This document shows positions 32,509 through 39,729 of a stretch of 39,729 nucleotides of DNA, piece by piece. Each line of letters opens with the position of its first letter. Position 1 is the first letter of the stretch. Source of the DNA: Sterolibacterium sp. (lineage in GTDB: Bacteria > Pseudomonadota > Gammaproteobacteria > Burkholderiales > Rhodocyclaceae); contig JAHRWT010000064.1 in the NCBI GenBank assembly GCA_019105045.1, forward strand, positions 1-39,729, in the 5' to 3' direction. The notes below the pieces were generated by a model, which had not been told where the DNA came from, made no database searches, and was given only the letters and a program-made list of their open reading frames with translations. A program made the position numbers and the translations under genes.

Positions 32509-32817
32509 ATGACAAGCAACGACGAACAGGTTTCCACTTCGCTCAAGCCCGTCACCTGGGCCTGGCTGGCGCTGGTCGCGCTGACGCTGATCAGTCTGGA
32601 ACTGGGCCAGTGGCTGCACGGTGTGGGCTGGCTGCAACTGATCGTCGCCGCCATCATCTGGCTCAAAGGTATGCTGGTTGCCCGTGGTTTCATCGAATCA
32701 CAACTGGCCTATCCCCTGATCCGCAACATCCTGCTCGCCTTCATCAGCTTCGCCCCGCTGGCATTGATCCTGATCGCCTTCTTTGGCCGTGAATTCGCCC
32801 GCTGGACGACGCTTTGA
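32509..32817 (+). CDS. norF: Cytochrome c oxidase subunit IV-like protein, NorF type
   Basis: This 102-residue protein has three hydrophobic segments (about 17-34, 41-60, 72-93) and the small prokaryotic subunit IV pattern, with WLKGMLVARGFIE between helices 2 and 3. It begins three bases after norE. NorF-like proteins accompany NorE in denitrification loci. It is the last gene of the TonB-like / LprI-ankyrin / norEF run. Confidence 0.72.
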   Translation: MTSNDEQVSTSLKPVTWAWLALVALTLISLELGQWLHGVGWLQLIVAAIIWLKGMLVARGFIESQLAYPLIRNILLAFISFAPLALILIAFFGREFARWTTL

Positions 32818-32850
32818 AGCCGGCTCGCAGGGCATCTTCAAACGTGTGTT

Positions 32851-32885
32851 TTGTGGATTGCCTGGCAAGGGCTGTTCATCCACAA
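32851..32885. repeat. 8-bp inverted repeat after norF
   Basis: TTGTGGAT (32851-32858) and ATCCACAA (32878-32885) are perfect inverted repeats with a 19-nt loop containing TGCCTGGCA. No T-run follows, so a terminator role for norF is only possible. It lies at the border with the glycan locus. Confidence 0.45.
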
Positions 32886-32911
32886 GGTGATGCCTGCACA
32901 TGCCGCTAAAC

Positions 32912-32934
32912 CAAAAATAGTCCCGATGTCGGGG
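32912..32934 (-). terminator. Terminator of the minus-strand glycan operon
   Basis: On the minus strand CCCGA-CA-TCGGG forms a short stem followed by ACTATTTTT. It lies 35 bases after the last stop of the minus-strand genes. The stem is short, so confidence is moderate. Confidence 0.6.
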
Positions 32935-32968
32935 AGGGTGGTAGACGACAAGGTTTGCTTAGATTGAG

Positions 32969-34897
32969 TCACTTCCGGTCAGCATTCTGGTGTTCCAAGG
33001 TATAACCTGTGATCTGCAATACATCACTTGATCCGACGTATACCCGAACTTCCAGGTCCAATTCGTCATTGGGTAAATGAATAAACTCATCAAGCAGCAA
33101 GCTTTCACCCGTTACCAGCGGAAATTTTGCGTATTGCACATTACCGCCACGTGCAGCCACATCCACCCAGGCTGTTTGCGTCTGCAGTGCATGACCAAAC
33201 ATTCGAAGCCGATAAGTCCCCGCTGATGCGAGGCGGTATGGCCCATAGAGCAGAAATCCTGCTTCACCCAGGCTGCGCACTCCCTCGGCATTCCGATCGC
33301 CCACCAAACCGGGTTGCGAAGCCAGGTCGCCACCCTGGTAATGCCAGTGATCTGCCTTGGGCTTGTTCGTGTGCAATGAGTCTGCAACACCGGGTTCCAG
33401 CAATAAATTCCAGGCCGCCATGCGGCCGGAGATGAATTGACTCTCCCGCAGGCGCATCGGGAGTCCCACATGTTTATTCGCTTGCATCACGCAGTTATCG
33501 GCCGTTTCCTGCAGGCAGACAACGCGTAAAAAACCATCGCGTTCGAGCATTTTTGCAACATGTTGCTGAAGGTCATGGGCATTGCCTTCCGCTCTGCCTG
33601 CCAGCCCGAATGCCGGTTGACCTCGCAACATACCCAGCACGACCGCCGACCAGGCCAGGTTGAAATCACCTGCGTACAGTGTCGCGCCTGTATTCATGAA
33701 GGGTGATAGCCGTTGGGAAAATGCATACTGTTGCAGAGGTGTGAGAGGGTATGTCAGGGCAATACCAATGACCAATCCTGCTAAGGCGGCGACACCTGAT
33801 TTCAGGAAACGATTGGTGGTCAGCAACAGCTTCGCCATTTCCAGCGACAGCATCATGGTCAGCGCCAGTAACACAAAGATGAAATAACGGTAATTGAAGT
33901 GGTTCTCACGCACCCAGGTGTTACCACCAAACAATAGCAACCAGGCCAGTGCAAAAAGCAGAAGCAGCCCTTGCATCCATCGCGTTCGGGTGTTTTTTGG
34001 CGCCCGTCCATGCCATAGCTGCAACAAACGCCCTGTGACCAGGGTTGCCAGCAGTCCTGCCAGTCCAGGCAGCCATGTTGCGCTCAGTAGACTGCCAATA
34101 ACCTGGGGTAGGCCTGCACGTAATGTGGCCAAAGAAAATTCCGCGTATGCGCCAGTCTTCGGGCCGGGTATCGCACGCGCCACAGAGAGCCACAACAGCA
34201 GCAAAATGACCGTCAACAAGGCAAAGCTCAGAGTGTGTCGCGTCAGGTTGCGTTGTATCAATACCCGTCCTCCCACCAGGGCCAGTGCCGGGATGGCTAT
34301 GCTGAAATTCACGCCGATGGCCAGCCCGAGCAACAGCGTGCCGGCCAGTCTCCGGCCATGCTGCAACCGAGTGTTGCTGCCGGCGCTGGCATCATCAATA
34401 CCAAACCACAAGTCACATGCCCACAGCAGCAACAAGCATGACAGTGGATATTCCACATGCCACACCACTACTTCATATATGGCATGAGGCTGCAAGACCA
34501 GCAATACCGTGGCTGCTAGCAGCAGAAACAAGGTGCGTGCCAGCCATGTATCGGCATTGGAGGCATGGCTTCCATTGGTTATCAGCCGTATTGCCACGCT
34601 TGCCCAACTACGCAGCAGACCGTAAAAAACCAGTGCAGGAAAGAGGAGATTGGCCCACAGATTTGCAGCTGGATCGTGTATCCAGGTAGTCAAGGCCGGC
34701 CCCACGTTCAGCAAGCGGTTTTGTGCCCAGAAGAACAACGTCACCTTCTGCAACGACATTACCGAATACAGCATGACATCGCCGCTGATTTGTACAGGTG
34801 CGTAACGATTGACAGTACCGATGGCAAGCCCCAGCAATAGCAGGGTGTCCAGAGCCAGCCCAGGCCAGCGTGACTGCTTGAACGCGAGCGTCAACAT
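32969..34897 (-). CDS. Large polytopic membrane protein with C-terminal beta-sandwich-like domain, glycan locus
   Basis: This 642-residue protein has about ten hydrophobic segments in residues 1-400, spaced as in GT-C-fold glycosyltransferases, with an early acidic site (SGDVMLY). The last 240 residues are soluble. The final 100 (GPYRLASAGTYRLRMFG to LQITGYTLE) read as a beta-sandwich carbohydrate-binding type domain facing the periplasm. I do not recognise the exact family; a role in glycan transfer or modification is inferred from neighbours. It overlaps the preceding gene by seven bases. Confidence 0.72.
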   Translation of the reverse strand: MLTLAFKQSRWPGLALDTLLLLGLAIGTVNRYAPVQISGDVMLYSVMSLQKVTLFFWAQNRLLNVGPALTTWIHDPAANLWANLLFPALVFYGLLRSWASVAIRLITNGSHASNADTWLARTLFLLLAATVLLVLQPHAIYEVVVWHVEYPLSCLLLLWACDLWFGIDDASAGSNTRLQHGRRLAGTLLLGLAIGVNFSIAIPALALVGGRVLIQRNLTRHTLSFALLTVILLLLWLSVARAIPGPKTGAYAEFSLATLRAGLPQVIGSLLSATWLPGLAGLLATLVTGRLLQLWHGRAPKNTRTRWMQGLLLLFALAWLLLFGGNTWVRENHFNYRYFIFVLLALTMMLSLEMAKLLLTTNRFLKSGVAALAGLVIGIALTYPLTPLQQYAFSQRLSPFMNTGATLYAGDFNLAWSAVVLGMLRGQPAFGLAGRAEGNAHDLQQHVAKMLERDGFLRVVCLQETADNCVMQANKHVGLPMRLRESQFISGRMAAWNLLLEPGVADSLHTNKPKADHWHYQGGDLASQPGLVGDRNAEGVRSLGEAGFLLYGPYRLASAGTYRLRMFGHALQTQTAWVDVAARGGNVQYAKFPLVTGESLLLDEFIHLPNDELDLEVRVYVGSSDVLQITGYTLEHQNADRK

Positions 34898-35493
34898 TCG
34901 TAGCCGGAACTTGGTTTGCCGTGCCGGAACGGATCGGTCAGCACGTCCGAATACTCACCCATCAGCAAACGTTGCCGGGGCAGAAAATGTTGTCTGAAGT
35001 AGCGACTGAATCCGGCAATCTGTTGGCCGCGCTGCGTCAAGCGTACGCAATTGTTGTCCAGTACAACCGTGCCTGAGGCGATCTGTTCGGTCAGCCGAAT
35101 TTGCATCAACCGGTGTTCCGGCATGTACTCCCGTACGAATATTTCGTCAAAACGCGCCAGCTGGATGCCGCCACCACGTTGCTGCAACTTTTCAAGCAAG
35201 TAGAAGGATAGTGACCGGTCAATGACCGTTGGTACTGAGATTGCGAACGCATAGCTCATGAGCAGCCAGATCAGGAACAACTGTAGGCGTTCGAATTTAC
35301 CCAATTGCTTCAACCAGCGCGTCTGCCATAGCAGCACGGTTGTAAGCACACTGGCCAGCAATCCATCGAAGATTGCACCATACAGCACCACATTCACACT
35401 GAAATAACGTGCATGTACGCCATATGTCAGCAACAGGATGATCAAAAAAATCGCTGTGGCCAGACTGGTGCGCCATAGCTTGTTGATCGTCAT
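34891..35493 (-). CDS. Membrane protein of unknown function, glycan locus
   Basis: This 200-residue protein has about three hydrophobic segments in residues 8-105 and a soluble C-terminal part. That part, from FDEIFVREYMPEH to LTQRGQQIAGFSRYFRQHF, looks helical with a possible winged-helix-like turn, though no family is recognised. The seven-base overlap with the 642-residue protein suggests that the two products work together. Confidence 0.68.
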   Translation of the reverse strand: MTINKLWRTSLATAIFLIILLLTYGVHARYFSVNVVLYGAIFDGLLASVLTTVLLWQTRWLKQLGKFERLQLFLIWLLMSYAFAISVPTVIDRSLSFYLLEKLQQRGGGIQLARFDEIFVREYMPEHRLMQIRLTEQIASGTVVLDNNCVRLTQRGQQIAGFSRYFRQHFLPRQRLLMGEYSDVLTDPFRHGKPSSGYEC

Positions 35494-35517
35494 GACGGGT
35501 GTCTCTCGGTCTGTTCT

Positions 35518-36477
35518 TCAGGTCTCATGAAATGGGCCATTACTGTATTCCTGCCGTGCAATGAAGACGTTGTGAGCAGGTGGCGTGGCTGCGGTTCCAC
35601 GCACCGTCCCGGTCAGCATCAGTGTCAGCAAGGTCAGCGTGCCGGTTTGCAAGACCATCAATATCAGTAGCCCCAGCGCCACAGAGAACCATCCCGGCGT
35701 GGCGAATCCCGCCAGTTTCAGAAAAATCGCCGCGGTCATGGCCAGTATCGCCATGCTGGCGATACTGGCGCAGGCGACACCCACGCGTACCAGAACATCT
35801 TCGGCAAATACCATGGCAGCGCGAAAGCCATGCAGTGCCAGACCAACAAAATTCATTTTGCTGTGTCCGGTATAGCGTACTCCCCGATCCAGGGGGCAGG
35901 ATGCGATACGCAGTCGTGAGGCCAGGACGCATGAGGCGACATGCGTCCATAACTCCGGCATGGCCACCAGCCGTTGCAATGCCTGGGGTGAGAGTGCCAT
36001 GAAGTTGCCAAAGGTCAGTTTTCGCCCTGTCAATAGGCCAAACAGTCGTTTGTATATGGCGTAGAACATACGAAACTGCAGTGACTCAGCGCGTCGTCCG
36101 CGCTGGGCCACCACCACATCGACGGCTTCCCGCGCCAGATTCTGCAACAACCCGAGAACACTGGAGGGCAGATCTTCGCCATCGGAGTCCATTACCACTA
36201 CGGCCGTGATGTCGGACATGCAGGTGGCGACATGGCTCAAACCCACGGCAATTGCCCGTTGATGGCCCATGTTGCGTCGCAAATGCAATATCACGCCTGA
36301 GGCCAGACCCAAACAACGGGAGTCCAGTGCCGCCTGTACCGAACCATCTTCAACCGCGACGATCCACAGCGAGTCTCCCAATATGGCATGCAGCTCGGCA
36401 AAGAGTCGACTGGCGGCATAACGATCTTCAAACACAGGGGTGACCACCACGATGCGGCCTGTCATCGTCTGGTTCAT
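35518..36477 (-). CDS. Family 2 glycosyltransferase, DPM1/ArnC/GtrB type
   Basis: This 319-residue protein has a GT-A domain (IVVVTPVFEDRYAAS, VAVEDGSVQ, VVVMDSDGEDLP as the DxD-like site) and two C-terminal transmembrane helices (about 230-290). Such enzymes move a sugar from a nucleotide donor to undecaprenyl phosphate on the cytoplasmic face. The product could feed the GT-C-like 642-residue protein. ATG 36477 lies three bases after the decarboxylase stop; a longer frame would run into that gene. Confidence 0.87.
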   Translation of the reverse strand: MNQTMTGRIVVVTPVFEDRYAASRLFAELHAILGDSLWIVAVEDGSVQAALDSRCLGLASGVILHLRRNMGHQRAIAVGLSHVATCMSDITAVVVMDSDGEDLPSSVLGLLQNLAREAVDVVVAQRGRRAESLQFRMFYAIYKRLFGLLTGRKLTFGNFMALSPQALQRLVAMPELWTHVASCVLASRLRIASCPLDRGVRYTGHSKMNFVGLALHGFRAAMVFAEDVLVRVGVACASIASMAILAMTAAIFLKLAGFATPGWFSVALGLLILMVLQTGTLTLLTLMLTGTVRGTAATPPAHNVFIARQEYSNGPFHET

Positions 36478-36479
36478 AC

Positions 36480-37418
36480 TTATACTCTCAGTAGTTGCCT
36501 GAAATATGCCACGGTTTCGCGCAAGCCATCCTCCAGCGCAACGCGTGGTTGCCAGTTCAGTTGTGTTCTTGCAAGCGTGATATCCGGCTGGCGCTGGCGT
36601 GGATCGTCCGTGGGGAGCGGACAAAATTCGATCCGTGACACACCGCCGACCAGTTTCAGAACCTGTTCGGCCAGTTCCAGCATGGTGAATTCGCTGGGGT
36701 TTCCCAGATTCATCGGCCCGGTGCATTCCGCTGGCGATTCCATCAGTTGCATCAGCCCTTCCACCAGATCGTCCACATAGCAGAAGCTGCGTGTCTGTTG
36801 TCCATCACCATATACCGTCAATGCCTGTCCGCGTAGCGCCTGCACGATGAAATTGCTGACTACTCGGCCATCATTGGGTTGCATGTGCGGCCCATAGGTA
36901 TTGAAAATCCGTGCCACCTTGATCAATAGCCGGTACTGTCGCCAATAGTCGAAAAAAAGTGTCTCTGCGCAGCGCTTGCCTTCGTCATAGCAGCTGCGCG
37001 GCCCGATTGGGTTTACTCGCCCCCAGTAATCTTCATGTTGCGGGTGCACTTCAGGATCGCCATATACTTCGGACGTAGATGCCTGCAGAATGCGGGCCTT
37101 GACGCGCTTTGCCAGGCCGAGCATGTTGATCGATCCATGTACTGCTGTCTTTACCGTCTGTACAGGGTCTTGTTGATAAAATACGGGCGAAGCCGGGCAG
37201 GCCAGATTGTAGATTTGCCCCACCTCCACATACAGAGGAAAAGTCACATCGTGACGCATCATCTCGAAATGTGGGTTGGCCAGCAAGTGCGTGATGTTGC
37301 GTTTGTCGCCGGTAAAATAGTTATCCACGCACAGAACATCATTGCCTGCTGCAACGAGACGGTTGCACAAGTGTGAACCAATGAAGCCCGCGCCACCTGT
37401 TACCAGTATTTTGTTCAC
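36480..37418 (-). CDS. UDP-glucuronate decarboxylase (UDP-xylose synthase)
   Basis: This 312-residue extended SDR has [10 protein letters not shown] (8-17), the family-specific [24 protein letters not shown], the catalytic Y-D-E-G-K and [15 protein letters not shown]. It converts UDP-glucuronate to UDP-xylose, a donor for polysaccharide. The start is a GTG. It is the first gene of the four-gene minus-strand unit, separated by only two bases from the glycosyltransferase. Xylose in the surface glycan is implied. Confidence 0.93.
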   Translation of the reverse strand: MNKILVTGGAGFIGSHLCNRLVAAGNDVLCVDNYFTGDKRNITHLLANPHFEMMRHDVTFPLYVEVGQIYNLACPASPVFYQQDPVQTVKTAVHGSINMLGLAKRVKARILQASTSEVYGDPEVHPQHEDYWGRVNPIGPRSCYDEGKRCAETLFFDYWRQYRLLIKVARIFNTYGPHMQPNDGRVVSNFIVQALRGQALTVYGDGQQTRSFCYVDDLVEGLMQLMESPAECTGPMNLGNPSEFTMLELAEQVLKLVGGVSRIEFCPLPTDDPRQRQPDITLARTQLNWQPRVALEDGLRETVAYFRQLLRV

Positions 37419-37483
37419 CTGATGTCCTGTTCGGTTTTAGTTCATTTTGCTATCTGGCGCTATTATGCGGCCAGTTTTCTTAG

Positions 37484-38275
37484 ATGCGTCTTACACGAAA
37501 CCATCAGTCGAATGATCTGCTTGATGCCATTATGGCTTATGATCTCTGGTCGTTTCTTGCTTGGCAGGATATCCGTATCAGGTATCGGCGCTCTAGGATC
37601 GGCCCCTTCTGGATCACGCTGAGCACGGCGATCTTCTGTGTAGCACTTGGGGTCGTCTATGGCCGGTTGTTCCAGACGGAAACTGCCGAGTTGTTGCCCT
37701 TCCTGTCGATCGGTCTGGTGGCCTGGAGCTTCATCGCCGCCTGCGTCGGTGAGATGCCCAATCTGTTCGTCGAGAACGCGCCCTATCTCAAGGACATGCG
37801 CATCAATCCACTGACGATCCTGCTTCGCGCACTTGCCAGGAATGTGATCATCTTCGGTCACAACCTGCTCATCGTCGTCGGGATTTACCTGTATTTCGGC
37901 ATCTGGCCGGGCTGGACCGGCCTGCTGGCCTTGCCCGGTCTGCTGCTGGTCATACTGAATCTACTGGTGATCGGCATCGTTCTGAGTATCATCGGTGCCC
38001 GGTTCCGCGATCTTGCCCAGATTACCCAAAGCGTTCTGCAGGTGATTTTCTTCATCACCCCCATCTTCTGGTTTCCCCGCATGCTTGCGGAAGGCAGCTG
38101 GATCATCGCTGTCAATCCGGTGGCCTATTTCATCGATCTGCTGCGCTCCCCCTTGTTGGGGCATGCGCCGGCGCCGGCGTCGTGGGGCGTTGCGTTGATC
38201 ACGCTGCTTGCCGGCGCGGTCGTCGCAGTCCGCGTCTATCGCGGCAAAAGCGCTCGCATCGCGTTCTGGGTGTAG
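37484..38275 (+). CDS. ABC-2 type polysaccharide export permease (Wzm type)
   Basis: This 263-residue protein has six membrane helices and the ABC-2 pattern of Wzm/KpsM/TagG: SFLAWQDIRIRYRRSRIGPFW near the N-terminus and FFITPIFWFPRML followed by NPVAYFIDLLRSPLLG. It moves a lipid-linked polysaccharide across the inner membrane. No clear ribosome-binding site precedes ATG 37484; ATG 37532 is an alternative. It diverges from the decarboxylase gene and is followed by its ATPase 11 bases later. Confidence 0.9.
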   Translation: MRLTRNHQSNDLLDAIMAYDLWSFLAWQDIRIRYRRSRIGPFWITLSTAIFCVALGVVYGRLFQTETAELLPFLSIGLVAWSFIAACVGEMPNLFVENAPYLKDMRINPLTILLRALARNVIIFGHNLLIVVGIYLYFGIWPGWTGLLALPGLLLVILNLLVIGIVLSIIGARFRDLAQITQSVLQVIFFITPIFWFPRMLAEGSWIIAVNPVAYFIDLLRSPLLGHAPAPASWGVALITLLAGAVVAVRVYRGKSARIAFWV

Positions 38276-38286
38276 GAGAGGCGACC

Positions 38287-39033
38287 ATGAGCTCGATCGA
38301 AGTCACCCATGCGCATCTGGACTATCCGCTCGTCGGCACGGGTAGCCGGTCGCTGAAAACGCGGCTGCTCGGCGCAGCAACCGGCGGCCGCATTTCATCC
38401 GGTGATGCCATCCCCGTCGTCAACGCGCTGCAGGACGTCAGCCTCTCGCTCCGGGAGGGGGAACGCCTGGGACTGGTCGGCCATAACGGCGCGGGCAAGT
38501 CCTCGCTGCTGAAAGTCCTGGCGGGCATCTATCGACCGACGAGCGGATCGGTCAAGGTTGCCGGCAGGGTCGTGTCCACGCTGAACATTTCCCTGGGCAT
38601 GGAGCCGGAAGCGACTGGATTCGAGAATATCGTCATGCGCGGGTTGCTGCTCGGCATGAAGCGCGCGGAGATCGACAAGAAACTGGACGAGATCGCCGCC
38701 TTTACCGAACTTGGCGACTATCTCGACATGCCCGTGCGCATCTACTCCGCCGGCATGGCTACCCGGCTTGCCTTTGCCACCATCACGGCAATGGATGCGG
38801 ATATCCTCCTCATGGACGAAGTCATCGGCACGGGCGATGCCACTTTCCTCGACAAGGCGGAACGGCGGCTGAATGCCTTCATGAACAGAAGCAAGATCCT
38901 GGTTCTCGCCTCGCACTCGGACCAGGTGATCAGGAAATTCTGCAACACAGCGTTGTTGCTTGAACGCGGCCAGGTCATCGCAACAGGCAGTCCCGATCAG
39001 GTCTTCTCCGTCTATCATCGCGAGCGCGGTTGA
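38287..39033 (+). CDS. ABC exporter ATPase (Wzt/KpsT type)
   Basis: This 248-residue ATPase has Walker A GHNGAGKSS (65-73), the altered signature YSAGM (153-157) typical of polysaccharide exporters, Walker B with Glu178, and the switch His210. It lacks the extra C-terminal carbohydrate-binding domain of O9a-type Wzt, so it is the short type in which export does not depend on such a domain. GGAG precedes ATG 38287. It pairs with the permease upstream. Confidence 0.92.
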   Translation: MSSIEVTHAHLDYPLVGTGSRSLKTRLLGAATGGRISSGDAIPVVNALQDVSLSLREGERLGLVGHNGAGKSSLLKVLAGIYRPTSGSVKVAGRVVSTLNISLGMEPEATGFENIVMRGLLLGMKRAEIDKKLDEIAAFTELGDYLDMPVRIYSAGMATRLAFATITAMDADILLMDEVIGTGDATFLDKAERRLNAFMNRSKILVLASHSDQVIRKFCNTALLLERGQVIATGSPDQVFSVYHRERG

Positions 39034-39095
39034 TCCGGAAGGCATCAGTCAGCCGTCCGGATTCCGTCATTCCCCAGAATGGAAAACGCAATCTC

Positions 39096-39729
39096 ATGTC
39101 CCTGTCCTCGTTGATTCCCCGGCTGCGCGCAGCCTTTCTTTCCGCGACGCACGCGAGTTCGGCTGCGAATGTGGATGCAGCGGCGCATCGGGTCGATCTG
39201 AACATCGCCGGCCTGCCGGTGCAGATCGTCTATGCAGACGAAGCGCTGCGCGACGCCTTTGCGCCATCCCTGTCGGGGCTGGTCGTGAAACCGCCGCCAT
39301 CGGCTGGCGGCACGACGCGCGGTTTGTCCATTCATGCCTGGACGGGGCGCGCGGGCGAAATGCCCTGCCCCGATATCATTGCGGATCTGGAACGTTTTCC
39401 CGACAAGATTTCGGTCGTGAATGCCGGCGATCTGCATTTGCAGTACAACCCGGATGGAAAAATCCTGAGCTGCATCGATACCGGCCTGGGCGAGGCTTAC
39501 TACTATGCGGCCGACGCCAGCAAGCTCCCCGATTATGAAGTCTGCACGCCGATGCGCATGCTGTTCAATTGGAGCTGCGCGATGAGCGGCGCGCTCATGG
39601 TGCATGCCGCCGCCGTCGGCAAGGATGGCGTCGGTGTGCTGATCGTCGGCAAGAGCGGGGCAGGCAAGTCGACGACCGCGCTGCAATGCCTGCTCAACGG
39701 CCTCGACTACCTGGGCGACGACTACGTGG
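39096..39729 (+). CDS. HPr kinase-like P-loop protein (partial, runs off the window)
   Basis: From the ATG at 39096 the frame is open to the window edge for 211 residues. Residues 1-165 are not recognised. Residues 165-211 show GALMVHAAAV, a P-loop GKSGAGKSTT (185-194) and a following GDDY, which together match the C-terminal kinase domain of HPr kinase/phosphorylase. Relatives of this kind occur beside polysaccharide and peptide-modification genes and need not act on HPr. It is 62 bases after the exporter ATPase and probably in the same operon. Confidence 0.75.
   Translation, partial: MSLSSLIPRLRAAFLSATHASSAANVDAAAHRVDLNIAGLPVQIVYADEALRDAFAPSLSGLVVKPPPSAGGTTRGLSIHAWTGRAGEMPCPDIIADLERFPDKISVVNAGDLHLQYNPDGKILSCIDTGLGEAYYYAADASKLPDYEVCTPMRMLFNWSCAMSGALMVHAAAVGKDGVGVLIVGKSGAGKSTTALQCLLNGLDYLGDDYV

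Overview
The window looks like chromosomal DNA of a denitrifying, steroid-degrading betaproteobacterium close to Sterolibacterium (inferred, no search was run). The reasons are high G+C, the rplM-rpsI pair, betaproteobacterial gene neighbourhoods, a NorE/NorF-like pair, and above all several genes for molybdenum hydroxylases of the ethylbenzene dehydrogenase / steroid C25 dehydrogenase type (DMSO reductase family, type II). These enzymes hydroxylate unactivated carbon with water in the periplasm.

Region 1 (1-9388) is a hydroxylase array. It holds the last codons of one gamma subunit with its delta chaperone, then a complete alpha-beta-gamma-delta operon (928-6261), then a solitary second alpha (6389-9388). 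Each alpha gene is preceded by a related palindrome with the core ACACGGGTGT and by similar flanking DNA. This suggests one shared regulator.

Region 2 (9420-20257) is mostly core and housekeeping DNA: a membrane coiled-coil protein, rpsI-rplM under a near-consensus promoter with a 13-bp tandem repeat against its -35, an OsmC-like protein, rppH-coq7, mutY, gloC and mscL. Embedded in it are an exported alpha-carbonic anhydrase fused to an adhesin-E-like domain, and a tightly overlapping three-gene operon. That operon encodes an HsaA-like flavin monooxygenase, an HsaB-like flavin reductase and a short-chain dehydrogenase resembling 7-alpha-hydroxysteroid dehydrogenase. It may belong to steroid metabolism.

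Region 3 (20385-32817) holds a C-terminally shortened AsmA-like protein, a beta-carbonic anhydrase and a pyrC-lipoprotein-DUF3025 operon. Next is an rsmI / yraN-HIRAN-diaA-dolP-rfaE2 block that parallels the E. coli yraL-yraP locus, except that a secreted HIRAN protein follows yraN and lpoA is absent. It ends with an overlapping run of a TonB-like protein, an LprI/ankyrin lipoprotein, NorE-like and NorF-like proteins.

Region 4 (32912-39729) is a surface-glycan locus. Four minus-strand genes (a UDP-glucuronate decarboxylase, a DPM1/ArnC-type glycosyltransferase and two membrane proteins of unknown function) end at a terminator and look lower in G+C than the rest. Diverging from them are an ABC-2 polysaccharide exporter (Wzm/Wzt type) and the start of an HPr-kinase-like P-loop protein cut by the window edge. 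I see no tRNA or rRNA genes, CRISPR arrays, transposases or phage genes.
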